From Bolinopsis microptera (taxonomy: Eukaryota; Ctenophora; Tentaculata; Lobata; Bolinopsidae): DNA of 64,000 nt. Below are positions 34,201 to 49,200 of this stretch, one piece after another (position 1 is the stretch's first letter; every line of letters begins with the position of its first letter). The DNA is taken from assembly GCF_026151205.1 (NCBI RefSeq), contig NC_087077.1:5666483-5730482 (forward strand). The letters are read 5' to 3'. A program made the translations under genes and the position numbers. Under the pieces are notes generated by a model, which saw only the letters and a program-made list of their open reading frames with translations, was not told the DNA's origin and did no database searches.

Positions 34201-37200
34201 TGTGCCATCATCACTGTATTTTCTAGTAGTTACTGGGCAGATCGTAAATTTCATAATGTGAAACAACTCAGACTACCACCTACATGCTTAAAATTGAAAG
34301 CAAAATGACTGGAATAATAAGGAATAATAATGAACTAAGGCAAATATCTAACTGAAATTTTATTGGAAAATCGTTCATTTTTCGAAGAATTTGTGCCCAA
34401 ATTTTCGGTCGCCCAAATGAGTTCAAATTTTCTGCCCAAATTTTTCGGGCTCAAATAAATTGTGCTCAATATAATGGCACACAAATTTTTGGGAACTAAG
34501 GTATCGTGTTATTTTGTAGGTTCCATATGCTCATATGGTATAATTGAGATTCTCCAAATCCTGTACAATAACAGCTGTTTCATAATATTTGGTATTTGAC
34601 AAGCCCCTTTACTACTTACTACTTCAAAAACTTAAAAGTAACAAAAACTCGTTTCGTCGAAGGGAGAATTTTCTGAGAAAACACAAACCGTTTATTACCG
34701 TCTATATATCATTATTCATTCCATAATGAACAGTACGAACCAAAACAAACAGAAAAGCTCACTTGTTTTTGCTGACAGTAACGTGTATAACACAGGTCAC
34801 TTCCTCATTACTTCCCTTCTTTAGGGTCCGCAGACATTGTCCGTTATTGTAGTTCCAAATCCGCAACAAACCGTCCCTACCGCCCGTCACTAACCTGCAA
34901 AACCAAGGTTGTTACAATTACAGTCAAAATCGTCTGGTTGGCCATTTTCTATGAAATCAGTATCTCCAACAGAGATAAGCTCCTGGATCCTAGAGAGTGT
35001 AGATCTAAAGGAATACAAGAGGCTTCATTAGATATGTGGTTTGAACTTTGGCTACATTATACGTTTACTACCATATAATTGCCATGTTCAATTATTAACG
35101 ACCTTAATGCTTTAATGAGTCCATATTATTGTAAAATTAGAACGGTTTTTAGCTGCTGTGAAACCATCCCAAATTCAGCTGAACGATTCTCATCACTTGT
35201 AATCCATCTTAACAAGTGTTAGAATCCTTCCTCTAAATTTAAACTTCCAGCATTCAAATTACACAACAGTCACATTCATTCAAATCGAATCAAAGACGGG
35301 ACTTTACATTGCAGTACAGGGTAACCTAATTTTGGGAGCATACAGTATCGCTAAGGGTGGGGGCTTGCTACTTATGCCATCTAATTTTAGAAATCACTGA
35401 ATCAACTAATCAATGACATAAACTGCAAAATCGTCTATACTACGAATCTTTTGCCATCAACGAAAATGCTGAATAATAAACAAAAATCCAAAGTTTTTCA
35501 GACAAACGGCTTATCCTGGATTTAACCCCCCCCCCCCCCAGAATGCAACTATATAATTCATTACTTTAACAAGGTGCTAACCTGCGTCCTGAGCTATCGA
35601 ATATCATACTGGTGACTGCTGAGTTACCGTGAGCGTTATTATACTCGAATACATGCTGGCCAGACTCTATATCCCACACTTTTATCATCTGAAGAAAATG
35701 AAAATATCAGAGGAAACATTGGTGGATATTTATACTGGTCACTAACGTGTAATAATACTCATCAGTGTCTACAATGGAAAATATGGCTGATTGTCCTTTA
35801 CAGTTAGCAAGGTTATAATAAAAGTAAGGTAAAATAAAAGGCAAGGTTACTTACACTTGAGTTGCAAGCAGTGACTATCTGTTTGAAGTGTGGATTATAT
35901 CTGATGCAGTGTATAGCGTCTCTGTGTGTCTGTGTTGCTTCTGTTTGGGAGTACCTGTAACAGGTGATATATCTTGAACTTTGCAACAAATAACAACTTG
36001 ATTGTGGTTTAGTTATGAACTAATTATATATCAGGGTTTAGTTATTTAATTAATTGTATCTGGGTTCAGTTATTAATTAATATCTAGGACATTCCGTAGA
36101 ATTCTGTATATACATGTTACAGAATACAGTTGAAGTGACATTGTATGACGTATTTAATAGTTATCTTCAGCCAACATCAGTTCAGTATTTTTCATGGAAC
36201 TTGAATGGTCACCAAGTAATGAGTAGTATGTAAGGCAAGTAATAAAGACAAGAAGTTTCACTTTCACTTTGCATCAACGAAAGCAGAAAGTTTCTCTTTC
36301 ACCCTAATCCTCTCTGTACAGATTGACATAACCGTATGTGATTTTAATAACCGCAGTAATGAGGGGGCCATGTTCGTGGCTTGACATTTCAATAATAACC
36401 GAAATTAAGACCACATGACCAGTCGGAGAATCACGTGACCACAAAAATCGCAATATCCACCGAGAATCCTGTCAGTATTTAAACAAATGTCAAAATTTGT
36501 GACATGTCGACCGATCGAAACCTTCACACATTTTGTTGAGAATTTTTTTGGATCAACGGACCAAATTTCTCTGATATAAAACTTTTTGATTTTTCGATAG
36601 TTTTCACGCGTTTCAAAATATTCGGGGAGGATTGATTTGTTAAATGCGAGATATTTACATACTTTTCAATTATACACAAACTCTAAAGTCTAAACATTAG
36701 ATGGTTAAAAGAGTTAAGGACACAATGTACGTTCTAGTGATACTGTTGTTCGTTCTCCTGTTCTGCTGCGGCGAGAGTACCTCTCTCGAGATTATGGGTG
36801 GGTAATTATCTACTTTAATTGTTTAATTAACAGTAATTAAAATCGTTTACAGACCATAGACCTTGATATATAGACGCTTAGAGACTAACACATTGCTATG
36901 ACAAGCAATAAGTAGTTTCGTATTTGATCGGAAGACTGCAAAGTTATTTCCTCTCAACTATGAGACTGTTATTTTATGTTAGTATGCATGCAATGTTCTA
37001 TTCTATAACACAGTCAGTTAGATAACGGCTATCATTATCTTTATTCTCGAGACTTATTATTATGGCCACAAATACCTTTGGTTGATCAATCGCAGTTGTC
37101 CTAGTAGTATCTGTGGTCAAGCAGCCAGACTATTCCTATTCATTTAAATTGGAAAATTAAGCGGTAGCAGTGGTCAAATAATTTAAACTTTTCTCACTCA

Positions 37201-40200
37201 CACATTCAAGAATTAAAAGTTCAATGCGAATTCATCGGATAGCCTGCTCGGATGATAACTGATGCTCGTACTAGATGTTTTTGCTAGTAGGTAAATGTGC
37301 AAGGGGATACTATTTTCCTTGGAAAATAATGTAATGCACTTCGTCTATGTAAGGAAAATGAATTTCGGTTGAATCGGCGCTTACATTTCAAAATTTCAAG
37401 CTAACTTTAGTGATGTAGGTCTCTAATATGATGGCTAATATAGTTACAAACAAATAATTGTTTAATTGTTAGAAAATACCGCAGAGAAACAAATGACAAC
37501 AAAATAATAACGGTAACTTTTTTAGACAACAATGGTCAGGACAAGACAAATACGATTTCATAGACTAAATATGTCTGACAATAGTAAATAAGCTAATGAA
37601 ATATTTATAACATTTTCCCACAGCGTGTACTCTGCCGGAGACGGAACACGGAGAATTCCAGCTCCAATACAGTAAAACCCCGGTCAAAGAGCAGCTTCAC
37701 GACGGAGCTAACGCGTTTATCAAGTGTGATATGGGGTACGCGCCACTGGACCACCACGAGGAGTTTACTTGTAATGCCACTGATCCTAACCCACAGTATC
37801 CTACCTGCATACCATGTGAGTCAACTGTCCAGGTATTACTTCAGGTGTGCAGATTATAATTGGAATCATGAAATCAGTAAGGATGTTGTTAAACCAGGTG
37901 TTACTGCAATCCTGATTCTAACTTTGATGAACCTATCAGAACACAGTATTCACACCACGTGACCCTTTTAGTTCAGTATTTACTTCAGCCACTCTTTAAA
38001 TAATGAATTCACGAAAGTAGCTTACATTCCCGGTACACATTTAAAAATAAAAGTATTTTTTTATCTAAATCATAAATATTTTTGTCAGCTGATCTGTATC
38101 TTTGACTCAAAATTCTTCAAGTAAAATATTGGAAATTTTACAGCTAGACTGCTCGTCAGAATCTGACACAACCGTAATAATTTCCCTCAGATTCTGTGAC
38201 TAAGTTGTGTGGGCAATGTTTACAATATTCGATACTATATTACGTTTAACGTATTCTGTGTAAATTATCTTTATCCCGGTTACTGCGACAAGTAAAAATG
38301 CTCTTATTAGGAAAAGGAGTTTACTCGACGTTTCAATGTAACTACATCGTATTCATGATCTCAAAGTATTTGTTATATAGTAGTGTTGAAAGTATTGAAA
38401 TATAATTTACACAGAATACATTACAACAATGCGACTCATAAACAATACTCCAATCCGGATTTTACATTACGTTTAACAGTTATACAACGGACAACAAATA
38501 ATTTGAGGTTCACTTAGGATGAGTTTGAACTTCATGATCTAATGACTTTATCAATTTTACCAACATTTGTTACACCTAAACTCTGACCGTCTCCTTACTG
38601 GGGAAATTTAAGAAGGCTCGCTAATCACAGTATTTGCAGCCCCAACCGGGCACAGTAACGTGGAGTTCTCTGACGACCACGGCATGGACCAGGAGGAGGA
38701 CCACGAAGAAGACCATCACGACGGGAACGGAGCTGCTGCCGCATTCACTGCCGCACTTACTACCGCCACAATTACCGCACTAGTTGTCATCCCACCCTAT
38801 GTGTACTGATAGATATAGAGCTGTGCTGAGATAAGATGTAGAATATGTTGCCTTATCTGCTACCGTTTTTATCTGTTAACTGTATATTAATTTGTAGTTC
38901 AGCTATTTCTTGGCTAGATAATTATAACTGTAAGGGCCTATTGAAGTTTACGTTTTAAAGCTTAAAATTAATGTGTTCTTACTTCTTGTTGATTTAAACG
39001 GCAAAATAATTTTTAGTAATTAAATTATTGTTGAAGTCATGATAATTGTAAAATGTATATTATGTAACCTTATGCCTTGAAAGAATGATTGAATCAGTCT
39101 AAAGCAATCAGATTACAAATTTTACAATTCGGAATAATGATCTGAGACCTCTATACTGTGAACCCTGGTAATACAATAAAGCCAGAACAAAGCCAGAACA
39201 AAGCCAGAACAACGCCAGAACTTAATAAACAAACCTGTTTTCCCGGAGATTAAGTACAGATAAACAGTCCGTAGTAATAGCGATGGCTTTAGTAAACTCG
39301 TTATAAAGCACAGCTGTCATCTCGCCCTGTATCATGTGACTCTTCATACCCACTGTACACAGTTGACTGTGGTCTTGTGCGTCCCATACCTGCACAGTTG
39401 TTATCAGGTACATTTTATTTACCAGAATCAGCTCGAATTATGATCGTTTTAGGATCGGTTCGGATGTGTGTTATTTTAACTCAGATTTTAGTTAAACAGT
39501 TAATAAAAGTGTCACGGTGCGTGATTATGATTTTTCATCTTGTTAGTTAAGACTTGATACCTTGACTGTTTTATCAGTTGATATAGAGTATATAGACTTG
39601 ATACCTTGACTGTTTTATCAGTTGATATAGAGTATATCCTCTGTTCCCGGTCACATATGTAGAGGTAGAAGATAGGACCGTTGTGGCCCCGGAGTAATGC
39701 TGTTGGTTTTCTGAAGATCAAGAATAAAGAAATCATGGATAAAAATTTGGTTTCATAGCTATTATTACTTATTAGTCAAAATTTAGCATACGTACAGGTA
39801 CTTCAAAAGATTTTCAATTTAAAAATACTCAGAAACTCTTGACTTTATGCCAGGACCCAGTTATACGATTTAGTGTTTATATCAGATCATTTTTCATGAA
39901 TAACAGTGGTAGTGGTCATTGAAACTACATGAATTCAAGAAAAAAGCTAATAAAAACTATATCAGTTATTTTTAAGACTCACGTGTTTACGTAAGGATTC
40001 CAAATCCTGACCAATCTGTCCATCCCTCCTGTCACTAATATATTATACGATTCACTATACGCAAATGTTTTTACTCCTTTGTAAACATAGAATACAGTTT
40101 GATCTGCAGAGAGGCGTTTGCGCGCGCTGCTTCCTTGTGCGCAGCGCTTCAACGCGTTCTCACGAAGTGCAGATTCTACGTTCGTGCTGCCGACCACGTT

Positions 40201-43200
40201 TCCTGAGTAAGGTCATATTTGATACTGTGTTGTACACTACTGTCATACATAAACAAACAATGAAAAATACACAATCTTGGAAATTGATTTACAAAAATTC
40301 AACTCAATCCAATAAAATGAGTTGTTTTGAATGAAGCTGGAGAGCTGGAGGAATTGAAATCTAACCTAACAGAATAGTAATCTACTCAACCTATGACGAT
40401 GCCAGTGGAAGGGTCGTTAGAGCAGGATATGATAGATCTGAGATGATCCTCGTACTTCAACTCAACTACCCAGTCTTTGTGAACCTCCCATCTAGCGTAC
40501 CGTACGTCTGCTAAACTGGCCACCTAGTTCAAGAAACTCTAGTTAAAGCAGACAATCGTTATTAGCGGACAATTTTCAGTTCTTGGTATGGAAAGTATAC
40601 TTTACATACCGTTCATACCAGATTTAGAGGTAGATGGAGTGTGCAATATTGTGCATTGTGTGAATAATTAACAATGGTGTTACCTTTTCAATATTGGCAG
40701 TGGGAACTCCGTCTACTTTCGCTTCTTGTTTCCATTTTCTGAAGGCTAGTGTCGTGTTGGGTATCACTAGCACATTCACACAACCCTACGAGGAGGTGTT
40801 AATGTAAACGTTGAAAGTCAGAGTCGAGAGAGAGGGAAATAATTAGAAAGATGTTTTAAAGAGAAGAGAGATTGAGAGTTAGGGAGAACAGAGAAAGGGA
40901 AAATAGATATTATATATATCGCTGGTTACCTGATTGTCTCCGTACATCAGTATTGACTCCTCAGTGTTTCGAGGATTGTGCCAGAAGCTCATCTTCAGTG
41001 GAACTGATTCCAAACCGCTGAAATACCATTTTGTGTGATGTCTTAGTATAACATGTGTATCACGTGATTCGATAACTTTCGTACATAATAAGTTAATGAG
41101 ACAGTTAACGATAGCCAAGTTTCCGTTTGAGAACATAGTTACTTTCTATAGGCATTATAATCTCTTTTAAGAAGTTGCTTGCGAAGTTAGAGAAGAAAGC
41201 ACGGTACAGGCAATTATTCCAGTTTGTATCACAATTTACAATTTACAGTGAAATTATTTCAAGCTACACGGATTCACGATTGGTCTCAATATAAGTATAT
41301 AAATACGCAACCAAAGAGATAAAAACATTAGAACGGCACGAAGATAAAATTAACAAATTACCTAATCACCCAATTACCTAATTAACTAATTACCTAATTT
41401 GACAGTAAGGCTCAAAAGTGCTGGCTTCAAAGAACTGTAGTTCTCTGTCCCCAGTAGAGAGGATAAATCTGTTGATATTCGTCATCATCGCAAAGTCTGT
41501 TATCCATTTCTGTTTTGGTTTGTTCGCGTCTGGATTCTGATAATCATTAAAATTTAATATTATCTTGATGAAGATGAATAATAATATTTTATATATTAAG
41601 AGAAATTATCCTTGCAATATACTACTTTTAAATTTTAGGATTAATTGTTTGATTTTTTGAAAAAGCCACTATTTTATTTAGATTTTATACTTTGCACTCT
41701 GACGTTGGATTTAGATTTGCTTATGTTCAAAGCTTGATCAAAATAACAAACGTCTCAACTAAATTCTGTGCCACTTGAATAATGAATTCACGTGTATGTT
41801 GACAAGCTAGAAACATCTTCTCATTTTAATGGTATACTCTGCAAGCATGGTAATAAATTCATTATGTACTCTTCGAGGTTAAATTTTCAATTTCTTCTAA
41901 TGTGGTCATGCACTTAACTTCTTAACTTTCATAAAGATGATCCTTTGAACCAGAACCGATTTTATTATACATCATTGGGAGCACGTTTATAAGCACGAAT
42001 CTCCGACCACAAATTGACAAAATAAAGCCACCACAGATTTTTAAACACCTAAAATTTTAATGAAACGGATAATCACCATTTCAATGAGACAAAAGCTTGT
42101 TTATAATTATATAGTTAGTACAGTACAGCTGTGAGGTGCGGTGGTGCTTTTTCAGCAAGCTAGTTGGAGCCACCTGCGTAGCTAGTAACAACGGTGGTGC
42201 AACAATACTGTCGATGCACTTCATTTCTATTGGAAAATAATAATGTTCAAATGTTGGTTTCAGTTCACACGGTATATAATGTACACGCTATATTTCCCTG
42301 GAGTATGTTAACCACACAGAAAGTGGTCAGATGTTTTATTTTAATAAACTACCACAAAAAGCGGTTTGATTAGTCCGAGAGAGAGAGAAGCAACCAGTTC
42401 GTGCAGCTTTACTGTCAAACTACTCCTCGGTGACATCATGACCAGCCATTTTATTGGCTAATTTAATATTACTTTGTCTCGTTTGCATGTTAGCTGACAA
42501 GGGTCACGACAAGCAGCAGACAGAAAGTTTGAACAAATATTCAAGATGTAGGCTGTAGCAAGTCAGAATTAGTTGCCTGATAAATCTATGACACAATTCT
42601 GTTTATTCAAAAAATCAGTCTGAATACGTATCCCTTATTCTTAATTCCATCTATTAGAGTATTAGGGTTATTTAGGTCTTTAACTATACTTGAAGCCTCA
42701 TTTGTGACAAGTTGGTATACGTGGGATACTGACTGAGTGGGATACTACTGAACGTGAGTAGTGTACATGTTGCATGTTGAACTGTGTGTGTATTCTAGCA
42801 CAGACATGCAGCATACAGCTAGCTGGCCCTTATTTGCAAGCTTCTATGTTGTTATTATTTACTTCATTGTTCATCAACTAACTTTACAGTTTTTAAACTG
42901 TTTAATTATCAGACCATTTAGAGTTTACAGTTGCAGAGCTTATTAATCATTAAAGATACAGGCAATATTATTCAGGATATCCAGGAATATTGATATAATT
43001 ATCGTTAAAATAGGCATGCTTAGAAGATCTGAACAGACTCTTGTGAAGGCCTAGTAATGGACTGCTTCAATCAGAAACAAATCAGTGTACCTCGTCATGC
43101 AGCTCAGCATCATGTCAGAAAAACACCAATATATATATATAGGTGGGGTTTTAAAATAATCAGTTATCAAATCGATCAGGAGCTTAACCTCAAGGTGTGG

Positions 43201-46200
43201 ATAGTTGATGGATTAAACCATGTTGGAGTCCAACTTGGCTCAACTACGGTAGTTTAGACAATGAGACTTAGGGTGGTGTTTTAACGAAACTCTACCCTGA
43301 CTAGAGCTGCTTACTCTGTAATATTTCGAATAGACATAACTGATAATCGCTACCATTTACCAACTACACAGTACACACAAGAGTAATATAATATGCTAAA
43401 TGACGTCACAGCACACACGTGACGTCACAGCACATACGTGGCGTCACAGCACACACGTGGCGTCACAGCACACACGTGACGTCACAGCACACACGTGACG
43501 TCACAGCACACACGTGACGTCACAGCACGTGACGTCACAGCACGCACGTGATATCACAGCACACACGTGACGTCATCAAACTAACCGGTCTGGTTCGTTT
43601 AACTTGTAGAGTAGCAGGGTTCCAGAAGGCCACGACTCCGTCCTGACTGGCTGTAACGTAGCTGTGGTCTGGTAGAACACACACCCTGTGTAGTGTGTCG
43701 CGGTGGGGTGTGGTCTTTGTTACTGCTGGTGTCTCAAAACATACCTGCGGGTCAATGTGGTGATTGTTGAGTGACTTTTGGCGCTTGCAATTAGAATTGA
43801 AACAGTGAGAAAATGTCCACCGATTAAATCAAACTAAACCCAGGTTTTTTATCTTGTTTAATAGTTGAGCTTAGCTTGTTTTCATCTAAAAATTACAAAA
43901 CAAAATTTAAAAAACCTAATGAGCTAATGTACTTTGCTAAATGACTTTTGGCGTTTGCAATTAGAATTGAAACAGGAAAAAAAACGTGAAAAAATGTTCA
44001 CCTAAAGAAGTTATAACTACTACCAACCTCCCTAGCCCTGGTGTAGGAATCCTCCTTTTCAGTTAGTTCGAGCTGCATATAGGTACAGAAAGCATCCCAT
44101 GCTATGTGACCATGAGATCCACTGTCGATCTTCATGAACAGAGCTTTTAGCTGGGGTTGCATCTGATGGGTAGAGGAGATTGTGGTTTTATCTGATATAA
44201 CAGGGTGACAAGTTTTATTATATCCACTTTTCAGTCAGTTCTAGCTTAAATATGTGATTCAATTGAAAGCAAGTAAATTCCTTAAATGTATTTCTGAATT
44301 GACAGTTGACACGAAGTAAAGGAATGTTACCACACCTCGTCAGGCAGGTTGAGTAGTTGGGACATGACCATGATGAACATGTCCATAGACAGCCTCCCCT
44401 CCACCCCCTCCACTGCTGCAGCGTCAAAGTGTTTCTTTAGCATCTGCATGTGATCCAGGTTTATCCTATCTTCTATCCTGAAAGAAATAAAAGATAAGGT
44501 GGGATGAAAGTGGAAGTGGAAGTTTTAAAAAATTTCTAAATTATATTGTGAAATTCGAGACTTCCGTTGATCGATCGTGGCGTGTCGAATTTTCGAAAAC
44601 AGCATCAGATTCTTCGCGAAATAAATTCTCAATCGTGTATTGTCTTCAAGGATTGTCTAAGTCTAACCGTTGAACATAATCCAGAGTCAATTTAACATGC
44701 GATCAATGAAAGTAATTAATTTTAGTAGATATGATCAATCAAAAATTTTAATGAATTAATATTTAATAGTTAATAAATGATTAAATAAAATTAGATAATA
44801 TTAATTCAATTGTTTAACCTGAATGTGCATTTCAGAGGGCGATGGTATCGGTGATGATAATGCACCATTTCTTGAGAGCATGATAAATCAAACTTCCATT
44901 AGACTGCAAGCACTTCAAACGAATCTGTCACGTGACTTAATTAACCGACAGGAAGCTTTACTCAAAGACAAATAACCCAAATTGGTCAACGGAAAGAAAA
45001 TTAAGCAAAATTACAGCAAAGTATTACACAGAGTTGACTGAAGCGTAGGAGGCTTGAGGGACTTGTTTACATTCGTGCACAAACTAATGGCAATACGATC
45101 GCTAATATACATGTCAACAACAACTTTAAATAAAGTAGCAAAGTGTGTTGTGATTTAGTAAGGTCCTAATATTTATTAAATCATGCTCTGTGAATGTGCA
45201 TTATATATATTGTAAGCTATTAATATACCTTTGAAGTGTAGCGTGTGGTAGGTACATACAAATCATGAATAATGGTATTCAACAGTTTAGTTAAGCAATT
45301 TTATGATTGATCATGATTATGAGTGGCAACAATATGAAACCAGTGACCAGATTAATAAAACAAACTATTCACAACTATAACAAAGCAGATTGTACAAGGT
45401 AGGTCAGCTTATTTTACGTGATTTCTTCCGAGGAATAATCTCGCATTATCAAACGAGTTATGGATGAAACTTTGAAAAGATTGAAATACTTTCAAACCGT
45501 TTTCCGAACAGGCGATTTAAACAAATTCCTTCATCGAGCAAACAACATAATATTAATAACAACACATATTTTCGTACATTTTTGAGAGCCATTGCATATT
45601 TCTCACCTGTTAGACTTGTAATGAGAAGCAGAAGTAGATCTGTTACTGAAGAGAGAACTGACTCGACCACTGGGTGGCACTGGAGCGGTATGAGAACTAA
45701 CGTTATCATCATCAATATACTGGTCTAGTTGGGAATCTAGCGCCTGAGGAAAACCTGGTTAAACATCAGAAACAAATCTGGGAGGAGATTGTACCTATAA
45801 AATAACCCCAATTGAAAATAAGCGAACTTAGCTAGGGGTACTGGGTAGTTAGCTCTTTGTTCCCGCTATTAATAACATCAGCCAAAACTATGGCCCCCAA
45901 GTTTACCCTAAACCTGAGCAGTACCAGTCTGAGTGACAAATTAAAACCGTATTATGACTTAATCTGAAAATGATGAACTAAAATAGTGAACCATGAATCA
46001 TCCCACCTCGACCTCCAGTAGAATATCTAGCATTTTAATCTGATCCCAACCATGTTTAGCAGGCTTTTTAGCTTCAGTTAATGAAGCTTTATACTGTTGA
46101 CGAGCGGCAATGTTGGGATCCTTCGCTGGACTTAGAGCCTTCATCCTCAGGGATTTCAACACTTTGGGGTCGGTTTGTTGGGGTTTAGCAGGCTTTTTAG

Positions 46201-49200
46201 CATCGTTTAACGAGGCTTTATACTGTTGTTGATCAGCATTGTTGGGATTCTTAGCCGAACTTATAGCCTTCATCCACCGGGATCTTGGGGTCGGTTTGTT
46301 TGGGTTTGTTTGTTCGGGCTTTGCAGGCTTTTCAGCATCGCTTAATGAAGCTTTATAATGTTGACGAGAAGCAATGTTAGGATTCTTAGCCGGGTTTAGA
46401 ACCTTCATCCTCAGGGATTTCAACACTTTGGGGTCAGTTTGTTTGGGTAGTGCATGGTTCCCTTTCACTCGGTTCACTTTCGGTGGTTTTCGTATGGTAG
46501 GTGGGGGTTGTGTGCGTGAGATTCTTCTTGTCTGTGAAATTTGGGGTGTGTGAAATAAAGAAGTATTATATTAATACATCTTGAACTGCTTAAATGAATT
46601 TTTGTGTTGAAGATTGCTGATTGTAACATAATGTTTGAAATATCTAAGTTCGAAACATTCTACCAGTGAATTTTACAGGGTGAACCAAAAATAATGTTGG
46701 CCGACCTTCACTTATGCAAAAATAATGTAAGACTTAAGAGCACCTCATTTTGACCACAACTGGAAAAACCACCATCTTGGACCCTTATTAACTCCTTACT
46801 TTGGGCCCAGCGTATAGCCTTCCCACCGTTTACCATATCTTCTGCTTTCTCATTTTCGAAACTTTGGTTCGAACTTTGCTGATAGTCTGTGACCTCACTT
46901 GTCTCACTGATATCACTCAAACACTCTAGATTTAAGTTTTCTTTGTCAAAACCAAGGAGATTTCTTTCATGGTGGTTAATGAGAGCCATAGTGTCTCGTC
47001 GTCTCAGTGATGGTGCTTTGTGTTTCTCACGTGGCTGAGTGAGAGGGTGATTAGTGATATGAAATAGTGAAATAGTGAAATAATGAGATAGTGAGATAGT
47101 GAAATAGTGAAACAGTGAAATACTGAGTGTGGTCACGTGATAAATAATGTGTTTATCTGGTGATATTGGTTAATGGTTACCACATATTTTGCCGATTAAC
47201 ATTGCTTTTAAAAATCCTGAAGTATCCGCTCAGAATTCAATAAGAAATTCGGTGGGGTGAGGATATCGCAGGATTCCGAACCAAGACAAAATCATGAGGT
47301 TTCTAGTTCATAGAATTCTAACTGTTTTCCCGTCCAAGAGTAGCGTTTCTAACATGTACTTAATCAAATATTTGCTATCAATATTTGGCCTTTATTAAGC
47401 TACTTAAAAAGCTGTCCTCTAAGATTTGTTTTGTGCATTTCCATAGTAAATGTAATTTCAAGCTTGAGTTGCCAGCTTTCCCGTGGCTGTGGTATACTTA
47501 CCAAGCCTAGAATCGTTATTAGAAGACTTACGATGGTAGAGATAGGGGAAATCGTAAAGAGAGGTGAAGGGGCACCAAACATCCGGTGTCACATAAATCT
47601 TTGAGATTTTTTGAGTTTTACGTGGATTATTGTGCTATGATTAACGGCATTCCAAGGCATAGGATAACGACAGTATCAATTAATTCAAAATTAATGTCAC
47701 AATTCACTAACTAACAACACTACATAAAAAAGAGGAGCAAGCTGATTATTTCAAATAAAAACACGAACTCCAGGAGCTAGGAACTCAAAGATAGCGTCAC
47801 CACAACGATTATAAGTAGTGTGTAACTACTAATTGTAACTACTAACTACTAAAGTGATAGTAAAGAAAAGGAACTCTCTTTATGGCCGGTGATATTAATG
47901 TGATAATCAATTGGTAGGGAGATGTTTGGTGAGGCTGTAAACTCATACTTCCTTCTTTTGAATGGCATGTAAACGGGGTAACTATGGTTACCATGGCAAC
48001 TAATCATTAAAATAAAGACAAACCCTGAGCCTATTATTTATTCTTTTATTCCAATACGACAAATGACAAAATATAATGATTTGTGACAAATCGTTATATT
48101 TTGATGGCGGATAGATTGGACTAAAATTATTCATGACTAATTGGACTACAAGCTAATATAAGCATATTCCGACCACAATGTCGAAAGCAGTAAATGATGA
48201 CCTCTGAGCGTCCGAAAGTCTGCTTTAAAACAAGAATCCGTCTTTTAATAATTGTTTAAATTAATCAGGAGACCAGCCCTTTTAATCTGCAGGAATGCGG
48301 ATGGAAACCCTGTTGTGATTTTTAGAGCACTTAACGACAAGATATAAGGGTGGTGTATACTGTATTTACTTGGTAACCAAATATCTTTTGAAATGTCAAC
48401 TAGTATAAAACGATAAGAAGAAAATTACGATTCAAACAACATGAACATATTCAAAAACGTGATTTCTATACAAAAATACAAACGGTATAACTTAGAAAAC
48501 TCATGATAAGTACACTATGAAATTTGATCATATGATATGTCCGACTCAGTCAAATTGGATTATAATGGCGCGAAATTCATAACGAATATTCAGATTCGAA
48601 TTTGAGTTAAATAAAGTGTTTCCTAAGTACCATGGTAAGTATATACCACGATTTTATATTATATGAAACTCTGTGAATGATATGAAATATCACCATACAC
48701 ACAAACTACGTTTACATATTACGGGGCCTCGTGTGCAGTGTGTTATCGTGTGCAGTGTATCGTTTACCATAATATATTGTTTATCACATAACATGTACCG
48801 TGAACCGTTTACCTTTTTTAACTAGAACCGTGTACCGTGTACCGTGTTTACCTTGTACCGTGTACCGTGTTTACCTTGAGGGGTTGGTTGATGGTGTGAA
48901 TGTGAGGATTTTGTTGTTCAGGAATGTTTTGAAGTGAACTGTACAAGTCCGTTAGTTTATCGTTCAGCTTCTGCCCCGCTCCCTAGTGGTATGTGAAATA
49001 AGGGCCAGGGGGGACCAGATCTCTAAATATCAATTTTTGTCCAACCTCAGAATTTAGACTAAAATAGACAAAACATTATGGTCCCCCGTGGATTTACCAG
49101 TTTCAATCATAACCTTGTTAAGTAATTCGTCGAAGCTCTACAATTATTGTTGTTCAATAATCAATAGGATTAAAGTGATATTAACATGTTGCTTGACAAG

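Noticed and set aside
46744-47136. Upstream extension of exon 3 to a Phe/Ser-rich N-terminus
   Set aside because: The extra residues come from the 9-bp minisatellite; a good acceptor at 47035 links exon 3 to exon 2 in phase.
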